NCBI GenBank assembly: GCA_963697285.1
Contig: CAVONI010000008.1
Coordinates: forward strand, 124,001 to 188,000
Reading direction: 5' to 3'
Source: JAEUQQ01 sp963697285
GTDB lineage: Bacteria; Acidobacteriota; Vicinamibacteria; Vicinamibacterales; JAFNAJ01
DNA length: 64,000 nucleotides
The translations under genes and the position numbers were made by a program. The notes below the pieces were generated by a model, which was given only the letters and a program-made list of their open reading frames with translations, made no database searches and was not told where the DNA came from. Positions 9,703 through 17,613 of the stretch are shown piece after piece; position 1 is the first letter of the stretch, and every line of letters begins with the position of its first letter.

Positions 9703-9708
9703 ATTGTA
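9703..9708 (-). promoter_or_regulatory. -10 box TACAAT, leaderless start of DUF1015-serA-serC operon
   Basis: Read on the minus strand, CTACAAT is followed by nine bases (CGGCCCGCT) and the ATG at 9693. This spacing places the transcription start at the initiation codon. Confidence 0.55.
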
Positions 9709-9896
9709 GCGCGTGTGGGCGGGCCCCGGCGGGCGCTTCACTGGCTGGCTGCGCCCGCCGCGCCGGGCGCCCCCGGCCGCGCCGGCATGCCTGATCGCCG
9801 AACTTGGGCACATTTTCGTGTGCGGTGCTCGCTCGTCGGGCGTAGAATACCGGCGGCGCGCACTATCGTTCGCGCGACATTCGTCGAGCCTATCCT

Positions 9897-11156
9897 ATGA
9901 CCCATTCCACTTCGCGCTACCTTCTGCCCTGCATCGGTTCGGCCGCGCTGGCCCTGATGCTTTCGACCGGTTTTCCGACCCTTTCGTTCGCTGACGAGGC
10001 CGAGCAGACGCGACAGCGCGCCAGTCAGTCGATGAACACCGACACGACTCGCACGGCAACGCGACTCGGCGGACCGCGATCGATGACTCGTCCCCTGAAG
10101 GACCTGCCGGCCCTCAAGACATGGGCGAACCGGCCGCGGTCACAGAAGGACCTGGCCACCGTGATGGACAAGGCCGGCCTCACGTCGGTCATTCCACAGG
10201 TGACCAAGATCCTGAGTGACGCCGACCCCGCCGTCATGAAGGAAATCCAGTTCCCCGTTGGCGACACCTACAACTGGATGGCGCTGCGGAACGGTGGTCG
10301 GGTCGACATCGTCCGCAACATCCGCTGGGGCGGTCGCAAGCCCATCGACGCGTGGGAGTTCATCGTCGATGACATGGACAAGACCTACCGCTTCATGGTC
10401 CCGCGCATCTGCGGCAACCTGACGCTCATCTCTGCCGAGCCGAGCCGCGAGAAGGCACGCCTCGACGCCGAGAAGGCCGAGCGTGATCGCATCGAACGCG
10501 AGCGACTCGAACGCGAGCGCGCCGAAGCCGACCGTCTCGCCCGCGAGAAGGCCGAGGCCGATCGCCTGGCGCGTGAGAAGGCCGAAGCCGATCGCCTGGC
10601 CAAGGAAAAGGCCGAGGCCGAGGCGGCGGCGCGCCTCGAGGCCGAGCGCCTGGCGCGCGAGAAGGCCGCAGAAGACGCCCGCCTCGCCAAGCTGGCGCGC
10701 GAGAAGGTCGACTTCTTCGTCGACGGCACCTTCGGCAAGCAGCGCCGGCTCCTCGAACTCGAGGGCGTGCCCACGATCCAGGGCTACTGCGACAAGCTGT
10801 TCGGCGTGAAGGCGGGTGTTGACGTTCGCGTCGGCGAGGGCATGTGGCGCATCGCGCCGGCAGTGGGCGTCGCGTTCAACCTCGATGACTCGGACCGCAC
10901 CAGCATCTTCGCGGAAGTCGAGGCCAACCGGTGGTTCGAGAAGGGCTTCGTGGGCGTCGGCCTCGGCGTGTGGGACTTCAACCACTCCGACAACGTCGCG
11001 CCGACCTTCCTCTTCCACTTCGGCCGCGAGGTCTACCGCGCGCAGAACGAGAACAAGCTGCTCCTCATCGCCGAGGGCCGCCTGTTCCTGAACGACCTGG
11101 ACGAGGCCGACAATGCCTACCAGTTCTGGGGCGGTCTCCGCTACGTGATTCGCTAG
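9897..11156 (+). CDS. Exported coiled-coil protein with C-terminal beta-barrel-like domain
   Basis: 419 aa. Residues 1-32 are a signal peptide ending SFADEAEQ. Residues about 35-180 form an unknown globular domain (ITKILSDADPAVMKEI, NWMALRNGGRVDIV). Residues about 180-270 are a charged repeat of 8-9 residue units such as EADRLAREKA, a long single coiled coil like TolA or OmpA-linker helices. The last 145 residues have alternating strands, ending GGLRYVIR, like an outer-membrane barrel. I infer a periplasm-spanning rod joined to an outer-membrane domain. A TAGAAT box lies at 9843-9848, about 50 bases upstream. A strong hairpin follows. No family name is recognised. Confidence 0.75.
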   Translation: MTHSTSRYLLPCIGSAALALMLSTGFPTLSFADEAEQTRQRASQSMNTDTTRTATRLGGPRSMTRPLKDLPALKTWANRPRSQKDLATVMDKAGLTSVIPQVTKILSDADPAVMKEIQFPVGDTYNWMALRNGGRVDIVRNIRWGGRKPIDAWEFIVDDMDKTYRFMVPRICGNLTLISAEPSREKARLDAEKAERDRIERERLERERAEADRLAREKAEADRLAREKAEADRLAKEKAEAEAAARLEAERLAREKAAEDARLAKLAREKVDFFVDGTFGKQRRLLELEGVPTIQGYCDKLFGVKAGVDVRVGEGMWRIAPAVGVAFNLDDSDRTSIFAEVEANRWFEKGFVGVGLGVWDFNHSDNVAPTFLFHFGREVYRAQNENKLLLIAEGRLFLNDLDEADNAYQFWGGLRYVIR

Positions 11157-11183
11157 CCTTCGGGGTTCAGAGTCGTCCGGCGA

Positions 11184-11215
11184 CGGCGCCGGTTGTCACA
11201 CGACAACCGGCGCCG
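11184..11215 (+). terminator. Perfect 14-bp hairpin
   Basis: CGGCGCCGGTTGTC (11184-11197), loop ACAC, then GACAACCGGCGCCG (11202-11215). It is symmetric, so it could also serve the convergent M23 gene. TTGTC follows, but there is no long T-run. Confidence 0.7.
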
Positions 11216-11334
11216 TTGTCGCGTACACGAAGCGAATCACTCACCCGATGAGCTTCCGCGCCGCGGGCGCTCAGGGCAAATCAGCCCTGTACCAGCCCGA
11301 GAACGTCGTGGCGGGAGGGTGAGGCTTGCGGCCG

Positions 11335-12621
11335 TCAGCGCTGTGCGGTCGCGTCGGTGTCAGCGATCGTCGCGGGCTCGATCGGGCCGAGACCGGCAAG
11401 TTGCTCGACGAACCGCTCGCGCGAGGCCCGGAACAACGCCATGTGCTGCGCCGCGATGGGCTCGCCGGGAGGCAACTTCCGGTGCTCGACCAGCGGGTTG
11501 ACCCACTGCCCGTTCTTCTTGAGCCGGTAGTCGAGGTGCGGCCCGGTCGCCAGGCCCGTCTTCCCCACCTTGCCGATGAGCGAGCCCTGGCCGACGTGTT
11601 GCCCCGCGCGCACGTCGATCTTCGACAGGTGCAGGTAGTTGCTCTCGTACCCGTTGGGGTGGCGGATGGTCACGGTGTTGCCGCCCCCGCCAGACCACCC
11701 CGCGCGGGTGACCACGCCGCTGGCCACTGCGATGACGGGCGCGCCGACGGGTGCGACGTAGTCGATGGCCGGATGCGCGCGCCATGTGCCGAGCACGGGG
11801 TGCAGCCGACGATACGAGAAGCCGGAACTGACCCGGGGTTCGAACTTGAGCGGCGAACGCAGGAAGAAGCGCTTCATCGAGCGACCCTGGTCGTCGTAGT
11901 ACCCGGGTTCCTGGCCGGGAGCGGTGAAACGGGTGGCCGACAGGACGCGGCCGTCGTTGCGGAACCCCGCTGCCAGCACGTCGCCATACCCGGCAAACTC
12001 GCCGTCGGTGTAGACCTTCTCGAACACCAGGTCGAACGAATCGCCAACCTGCAGGTCGTTGGTGAAGTCGATGTCGCCGCCGAACACGTCGGCCAGCGCC
12101 ATCGCCAGGGCGACCGACTCCCCGTGCTCGTTCATGGCGGCAACGATCGACGAGTGATCGCGGTCGATGTACCCGCGCATTGCGGTCACCTCGACCCGCT
12201 TCTCGTAGGGCACCACCTCCGCATCGAACGCCGGCGTGGGGGCCTCACCAGTTCCCGAGGTGCCGACGACGCGAAGGAAACGGTCCCGGTCGATCCTGAC
12301 GATGAGCTGTCGCACCGCTCCCGAGAAGGTCCGCTCGAGACGATACGGCTGGTCGGCGCGCAGCTTGCGGAGGTCGAACACATCGAGTGCCGCCTGGACG
12401 ACGCCCTGCGCCAGGTTCTCTTCGACACGGTGCATGCGCAGCAACGTGGCGAGGGTGCCGTTGCGAGGCAGGCGCGCCTCAATCACCTCGGAGTCGAGCG
12501 GGAGGAGGATGTCGGCCCGCATGACCGCTGTCTCGGGGGCTTCGTCGCGGCTGCTTCCGCATGACCACGATCCCAGGGCGGCGCACGCCATGAACCCGAA
12601 CGCGAGGATTCTTCGCGACAT
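11335..12621 (-). CDS. M23 family murein metallopeptidase (MepM-like)
   Basis: 428 aa. An N-terminal export signal has a Cys at about 21 (SWSCGSS); the lipobox is weak, so lipidation is uncertain. The middle region resembles the OapA/LysM-like domains of MepM-type endopeptidases. The C-terminal LytM domain has the zinc motif HPAIDY (His 283, Asp 287) in a fold context GFSYRRLHPVLGTWRAHPA. The last metal motif reads GPHLDYRLKKNG (His 362, Asp 364), where most M23 enzymes have HxH; this variant probably still binds zinc. Expected activity is cleavage of D-Ala-mDAP cross-links in the periplasm. A TAGACT box nine bases upstream of the ATG implies a leaderless mRNA. Confidence 0.88.
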   Translation of the reverse strand: MSRRILAFGFMACAALGSWSCGSSRDEAPETAVMRADILLPLDSEVIEARLPRNGTLATLLRMHRVEENLAQGVVQAALDVFDLRKLRADQPYRLERTFSGAVRQLIVRIDRDRFLRVVGTSGTGEAPTPAFDAEVVPYEKRVEVTAMRGYIDRDHSSIVAAMNEHGESVALAMALADVFGGDIDFTNDLQVGDSFDLVFEKVYTDGEFAGYGDVLAAGFRNDGRVLSATRFTAPGQEPGYYDDQGRSMKRFFLRSPLKFEPRVSSGFSYRRLHPVLGTWRAHPAIDYVAPVGAPVIAVASGVVTRAGWSGGGGNTVTIRHPNGYESNYLHLSKIDVRAGQHVGQGSLIGKVGKTGLATGPHLDYRLKKNGQWVNPLVEHRKLPPGEPIAAQHMALFRASRERFVEQLAGLGPIEPATIADTDATAQR

Positions 12622-12630
12622 TGGTGCCGT

Positions 12631-12636
12631 AGTCTA
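12631..12636 (-). promoter_or_regulatory. -10 box TAGACT, leaderless start of M23 gene
   Basis: On the minus strand TAGACT is followed by nine bases (ACGGCACCA) and the ATG at 12621. There is no Shine-Dalgarno sequence in between. Confidence 0.5.
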
Positions 12637-12983
12637 CCCGCGGCCAGGCCCTGTTCCAACAGAAATGTGGCGCGTCTGCGCTCGTCGCCACCATCCACCT
12701 TCGTCATGACGGGTGGCGGAGCATCCTGCCCCGGCGCACGTCGTCGCGTGCGAACAGGGCGCGGGCGAGTGTCGAATGGCGGCCCCGGGTCTCAACCCGG
12801 TGACGAATCGGCCCTCGAACGGGACAGACCGCGACGCGACATGGATTCGCGGCCCCCAGGGGGCTGTTCGTCCCGGCCGCTGCCGCGCTACACTTCGCGG
12901 TTGCGCACGAACACCTCGACAGGCGCGCCGCCGGCTGCGGCACGTGTCGGCTCGCGCGAGGTGCATCCCTGGAGGCTCTATAC
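12637..12983. other. Intergenic region between divergent M23 and M28 genes
   Basis: About 350 bases with no supported coding region. It holds the M23 promoter at one end and a TACACT-like -10 candidate near 12888. GGAGG at 12970-12974 is the ribosome-binding site for the M28 gene. Nothing else is recognised. Confidence 0.5.
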
Positions 12984-14582
12984 ATGGCTCGGTTCACATT
13001 CCTGACGGTTCGGCCCCTCATTGTCGCGACAACCCTTGCCGCCGTCGCGACGCTGCCCCTCGCGGCGCAGCAGGCCACGCCACACGAGACCGTCGACACC
13101 GACGCGGTCTACAAGATCAAGGACGAAGGCCTCCAGCGCTCGCAGGTGATGACGCTGCTGTCGTGGATGACCGACGTGCACGGAGGGCGCCTGACCGCGT
13201 CGCCGAGTTACAAGGCGGCCGCCGAGTGGGCGGCGAAGACGTTCACCGAGTGGGGCCTCGCCAACGTCAAACAGGAGCCGTTCGAGTTCGGCCAGGGCTG
13301 GTCGAGCGACCATTTCTCGATGACGGTCGTCGAGCCGAGCCGGTACTCGGTGATCGCGTACCCGAAGGCGTGGACAGCGGGCACCAACGGGCCGATCACG
13401 GCCGAGGCCGTGGTCGCGGTGATGGAGTCGGAGGCCGATTTCGAGAAGTTCAAGGGCCAGTTGCGCGGCAAGATCGTGCTGGCGCAGCCCCTGCGCGAGG
13501 TGAAGCCGTCGTTCGAGCCGCTGGCGTCACGCTACACCGAGAAGGAACTCGAGGAACTGTCGCTGATCGAAGAACCCGGCCGTCCGCGCCGCGCGTTCAC
13601 GCCGGGGCAGTTCCAGTTCGCCACGAAGCGCACCGAGTTCCTGAAGAACGAAGGCGTGCTGGCCGTGCTCGAAGCGTCGCGCATGGGCGACGGCGGAACG
13701 GTCTTCGTGCAGGGCGGCGGCTCGCGCAACCCGAAGGACCCGCAGGCGGTGGCGCAGATCGTGATGGCCGTCGAGCACTACGGACGCATCTTCCGCACGA
13801 TCGAGAAGAAGGTTCCGGTCAAGATCGAACTCGACGTCGCGAACACGTTCCACACGGCCGATCTCAACGGCTACAACATCGTCGCCGAGATTCCGGGCAC
13901 CGACAAGGTGAAGGGCGCGGAGATCGTCATGCTTGGCGGCCACTTCGACGGCTGGCACGCGGGCACGGGCGCGACCGACAACGCGTCGGGATCGGCCGTG
14001 ATGATGGAGGCCATCCGCATCCTGAAGACGAGCGGGCTGAAGATGAAGCGCACGGTGCGCATCGCGCTCTGGGGTGGCGAGGAGCAGGGCCTGCTCGGTT
14101 CGCGCGCCTACGTGAAGCAGCACTTCGCCGACCGCGAGACGATGAAGACGCTGCCCGACTACGACAAGTTCTCGTCGTACTTCAACGTGGACAACGGCAC
14201 GGGCGCCATCCGCGGCGTGTACCTGCAGGGCAACGAGGCGATCGCGCCGATCTTCAGGACGTGGATGCAGCCGTTCCGCAGCCTCGGCATGACGACGCTG
14301 ACGCCCCGCAACACGGGCGGCACCGATCACCTCTCGTTCGACGCGGTCGGCCTGCCCGGCTTCCAGTTCATCCAGGACGAGGTGGAGTACGACACGCGCA
14401 CGCATCACTCGAACATGGACGTCTACGAGCGCATCCAGCCGGCCGACATGATGAAGAACGCGGTCATCGTCGCCTCGTTCGTGTATCAGGCGGCGAACCG
14501 CGACGACCTGCTGCCGCGCAAGCCGAAGCCCGGCCCGCAGCCGGCGCAGCAACGTGGTCCGGGGACGTCCGCCGGCATGTAG
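12984..14582 (+). CDS. Secreted M28 family zinc aminopeptidase
   Basis: 532 aa with a signal peptide ending LPLAAQQATP. The M28 co-catalytic zinc ligands are visible: GGHFDGWHAGTGATDNASG (His 320, Asp 332) and ALWGGEEQGLLGSRAY (Glu pair about 366-367). Later parts include TGGTDHLSFDAVGLPGFQF and a His in YDTRTHHSNMD. A protease-associated-like segment lies between about residues 110 and 270. The expected role is trimming of peptides in the periplasm or outside the cell. A good GGAGG lies about nine bases before the ATG. The gene ends in TAG immediately followed by GGGCCGCGCC, the dispersed repeat. The C-terminal 20 residues are Pro/Gln rich and probably disordered. Confidence 0.93.
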   Translation: MARFTFLTVRPLIVATTLAAVATLPLAAQQATPHETVDTDAVYKIKDEGLQRSQVMTLLSWMTDVHGGRLTASPSYKAAAEWAAKTFTEWGLANVKQEPFEFGQGWSSDHFSMTVVEPSRYSVIAYPKAWTAGTNGPITAEAVVAVMESEADFEKFKGQLRGKIVLAQPLREVKPSFEPLASRYTEKELEELSLIEEPGRPRRAFTPGQFQFATKRTEFLKNEGVLAVLEASRMGDGGTVFVQGGGSRNPKDPQAVAQIVMAVEHYGRIFRTIEKKVPVKIELDVANTFHTADLNGYNIVAEIPGTDKVKGAEIVMLGGHFDGWHAGTGATDNASGSAVMMEAIRILKTSGLKMKRTVRIALWGGEEQGLLGSRAYVKQHFADRETMKTLPDYDKFSSYFNVDNGTGAIRGVYLQGNEAIAPIFRTWMQPFRSLGMTTLTPRNTGGTDHLSFDAVGLPGFQFIQDEVEYDTRTHHSNMDVYERIQPADMMKNAVIVASFVYQAANRDDLLPRKPKPGPQPAQQRGPGTSAGM

Positions 14583-14662
14583 GGGCCGCGCCCCAGTGTG
14601 TGCGATTCCGCGCGCGCGTGTGTGCCGGATTCGACACCTTTGACGCGGAGAGTGCGGGCCCA

Positions 14663-14668
14663 TATACT
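14663..14668 (+). promoter_or_regulatory. -10 box TATACT upstream of M43 peptidase
   Basis: TATACT lies 31 bases before the ATG at 14700. GGGGGCAGGA just before the ATG can serve as Shine-Dalgarno, so this gene is conventionally leadered. Confidence 0.5.
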
Positions 14669-14699
14669 CCGGCCACACGTAAGCCAAAAGGGGGCAGGA

Positions 14700-15676
14700 A
14701 TGAAGTTGGGAGTCGTGTCGTTTCTGGCAGCAGGAGTGTTGATGTCGGGCCTCGCGGTCGCTCAGCCCGCAGAACAGGCTGCGGCCCAGGCGTCCGAAGC
14801 GGCGGCGAGCGCAGCGCGCGAGGCCTTCGAGCGCACGCTGCCGTGGACGTTCAGGGGCGTGACCTATCCGAGCCAGCAGTTCTTCGTCGAGAACTTCAAG
14901 TGCGGGGCCGAGAAGTACAAGTTCGCCAAGCAGACCGATGACGAGAGGGACTTCGCCCTTGGCAAGGGCAAGCCAGGCGGAGGTGGCGGCGGCACCGTGG
15001 TGACCGGTGGCGTGATCGACGTCTACTTCCACGTGATCAACAACGGCAGCGGGATCGCCAACGGCGACATTCCCGACAGCCAGATCGCCAGCCAGATGAG
15101 TGTGCTGAATGCCGCCTACGCGGGAACCGGGTGGTCGTTCAGTCTCGTGTCAACCGATCGCACGACCAACGCTGCCTGGTACACGGCGACGCCTGGAAGC
15201 ACCGCAGAAACGGCGATGAAGAACGCGCTGCGCCAGGGGACGGCCGACGACCTGAACATCTACTCGAACAACATGGGCGGCGGGCTGCTCGGCTGGGCCA
15301 CGTTCCCGTCGAGCTATAGCGCCGACCCGCTCGATGACGGCGTGGTGATCCTCTACTCGAGCGTCCCAGGCGGCACCGCGGCGCCCTACAACCTGGGCGA
15401 CACGGCCACGCACGAAGTCGGGCACTGGATGGGGCTGTACCACACGTTCCAGGGCGGCTGCACCAGGACCAACGACACGGTGGGCGACACCCCGGCCGAG
15501 AAGAGCGCGGCGTACGGATGCCCGGTCGGACGCGACAGTTGCACGACAGTACCGCGGGGTCGACCCGATCACGAACTTCATGGACTACACCGACGACTCG
15601 TGCATGTATCGAGTTCTCGGCGGGCCAGGACGCGCGCATGGACTCGCAGTTCTCGACCTACCGCTACGGCAAGTAG
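14700..15676 (+). CDS. Secreted M43 (pappalysin-type) metalloprotease, two frame breaks
   Basis: About 324 aa after correcting two single-base insertions. The signal peptide ends LAVAQPAEQ. The metzincin zinc motif HEVGHWMGLYH (HExxHxxGxxH) is intact, and the Met-turn FMDYTDDSCM follows in the +1 frame. The first break is near 15555: an extra C, after which the protein should read VPGVDPITNFMDY. The second is near 15610: another extra C, after which it reads EFSAGQDARMDSQF and ends RYGK-stop at 15676. M43 enzymes are secreted endopeptidases with calcium-stabilised folds. Downstream is another short secreted protein. Both breaks lie after the active site, and the protein is otherwise coherent, so assembly error is likely. 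Confidence 0.85.
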
Positions 15677-15743
15677 GTCGGCGACCGAGCGTCAGGCAAC
15701 CGGGGTCCGGCGTGCTCGCCGGGCCCCGTTGTCGTTTGAGGGG

Positions 15744-15749
15744 TATAGT
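15744..15749 (+). promoter_or_regulatory. -10 box TATAGT
   Basis: TATAGT ends 17 bases before the ATG at 15767. The 5' leader would be only about ten bases and has no clear Shine-Dalgarno sequence. Confidence 0.4.
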
Positions 15750-15766
15750 CACGAAGGGCCCGTTGC

Positions 15767-16175
15767 ATGCACGCCCATCCCGCCCCGCTGCTTCTCGTCA
15801 TCGCCCTGGCGGCTTGTCTCCCCCGCCACGTCGGCGCAGGGGCGGTTGCGTCCCCCGGCGTTCGTGACGTGCGACCGCAACCACCTCACGTCGTTCACGG
15901 GCAAGGTCGTCTCCCTCGTCGCGATCGAGCGACTCGACCACGCTTGCGGATGGAGACCGACGAGGACACGAAGGAGCGGTTCACGCTGCGCCATCCCGGC
16001 GCAGACGCGACGCGCCTGGTTCTTCGTCGGCGGCAGACCCTTCACGGCTGCCGACTGGCCGGCGTTGCTGCCCGGCGGACGCGTGCGCGCCGGCGCGCGC
16101 GCCACTGTGTGGGTCTGCAGCGACGAGCCCAATCCCAGGGTCGACTGGATTCCGGCCGATCAGGAACGGCCCTGA
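15767..16175 (+). CDS. Small secreted protein of unknown function, three frame breaks
   Basis: No single frame is coherent, but the pieces join into one protein of about 135 aa. It starts with the signal peptide MHAHPAPLLLVIALAACL. An extra C in the CCCCC run near 15822 shifts to PATSAQGRLRPPAFVTCDRN and TGKVVSLVAIERLD. One base is missing near 15945, giving LRMETDEDTKERFTLRHPG. An extra base near 16016 then gives WFFVGGRPFTAADW, ending WIPADQERP. The pattern suggests a compact OB-like or beta-rich exported domain. No family is recognised. It is convergent with the TIM-barrel gene 32 bases away. Confidence 0.55.
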
Positions 16176-16207
16176 GGCCGGCGGCCGTCGCCGCTGCGTC
16201 GCGCGCG

Positions 16208-17171
16208 TTACGTCTGCGGCTGGGCGCGGAGGTAGTCCTTCGTGGTCTGCAAGCAGCGGAACGCGTGCTCGGCGTAGCCAAACTCCTTGACGCGCGCCGT
16301 GTTGCGGCAGCTCGATGGAGCACGGCGCGGGAATGCGCTTCAGGATCCCGGCGACGTCGATGGCGCCCTCCCCGAGGTACAGCCGTTCGTCGCGCGCCGT
16401 CCGGATCAGCGCGTCCTTCGTCGTGGGGATCTCCGCCGGCGCGTCGCAGACGTGGCTGAAGTGGAGCCACTTCCGCGGCACCTCGTCGAGTTCCTCGAGG
16501 CCGACGCGCGATCGCGAGAAGTGGAGCGTGTCGACCAGCACGCCACAGTTGTCGCGACGCGCGGCGCGCAGCACGGCGAGGGCGTCCTGCAGCGTCTTGA
16601 CGCTGGCGAAGGTCACGAACTCGAGGTTGACGGTCAGGCCGAGCGGCCGGGCGAGGTCGCAGAGTTGCGCGAAGCACTCGGTCGCGAACACGCGATCGTC
16701 GGTCCAGATACTCGAGATGACATGCTTCGCCCCGAGCTCGGCCCCGACCTCGAACGCGGGCAGGTACGTCTTCGGGTCGAGCCCGTCCTGCACGCGGGCC
16801 AACTCGATGTCGTGCACGCGCAATCCGGTGGCCGCGAGCGCGGCCTTCGTCTGCTTCAGCAACTGCGGGTTGGCAGAGAGTTCGAAGTTCGGTTCGCCCG
16901 GCAGTCCCATGTAGATCGGGCGGAAGCTCACGAAGTCGTACCCTGCCCGCGCGGCGATGTAGGTCATCTCGGGCGGAGGGCAACCGAACAAGGTCAGGTA
17001 AGCGAGCGAGAACATCCGCGTGACCGGCTGAGAAGAGGATGCCGAGGGGCCCGGCGTCGCCTTGGCCCCGGAATCCGCTGAGGCGCTGTCCACGTCGAGG
17101 ACTGCGGTCGCGGAGGTGTTGGGCGATACCGTCCCGGTAACTTCGTGACGACGAGTGCGGTTGCTGGACAT
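16208..17171 (-). CDS. Sugar phosphate isomerase/epimerase (xylose isomerase-like TIM barrel), one frame break
   Basis: About 320 aa from the ATG at 17171 (MSSNRTRRHEVTG). The N-terminal 50 residues are polar and probably disordered. The barrel begins MFSLAYLTLFGCPPPEMTYI. Typical AP-endonuclease-2-type features are LEFVTFASVKTLQDAL, GVLVDTLHFSRS and FSHVCDAPAEIP, which supply the metal-binding Glu, Asp and His. Near 16297 one extra base breaks the frame. The true ending should be ELPQHARVKEFGYAEH, then AFRCLQTTKDYLRAQPQT and the TAA at 16208-16210. The family includes hydroxypyruvate isomerase, tagatose epimerase and IolE-like enzymes; the substrate here is unknown. Confidence 0.8.
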
Positions 17172-17613
17172 ACATGAGCCCTTCTGGACGCCCTCGTCGA
17201 GCTGGTCGGGCTGGTCGCGAGGGAACCTGCGCGTGCGCCGCCGATCGCTGTCGCCATGCGCTGACTCGACTCGGGCCGTGCGATGGTCACGGCAACCGCG
17301 GGCCAGCCGCTGCGCAGGCTCGATTATCCGCCGACACGCACTGACCTGCTCGCATGTTACGGTGGCACTACCGTAACGCGCCGGCGAGACGCGCACGATC
17401 GTCCTCGCCGCAGGCCCGGATGCACGTCGGTCACGCCACCGCCCCGTGCCCTGGTCGGACTCGCGTGGACATGCCACGTGGCGCCCCCGAGACACCGTGT
17501 CGATACGGTTACTTCATTGCCGATGGAAGGTGCTCGCCGCTAGTATGCGCGTCGATCTCACCAGTTGCGCTTCGCGAACTGCCATTCTCTTCCGGTCACA
17601 CAAGGGGGACTCA
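17172..17613. other. Intergenic regulatory region between divergent genes
   Basis: About 440 bases separate the isomerase start and the TonB receptor start. It contains the inverted repeat at 17356-17377 and, near its right end, an AAGGGGGA ribosome-binding site (about 17602) for the receptor. No coding region is convincing. Confidence 0.5.
17356..17377. promoter_or_regulatory. Perfect 8-bp inverted repeat, possible operator
   Basis: GTTACGGT, six bases, ACCGTAAC. It is a perfect dyad of helix-turn-helix operator size, about 185 bases upstream of the isomerase start and 237 bases upstream of the TonB receptor start. The regulator is not identified. Confidence 0.4.

Noticed and set aside
13527..15032. 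Minus-strand open frame opposite the M28 gene
   Set aside because: Composition is that of an antisense shadow; the M28 zinc motifs on the plus strand are unambiguous.
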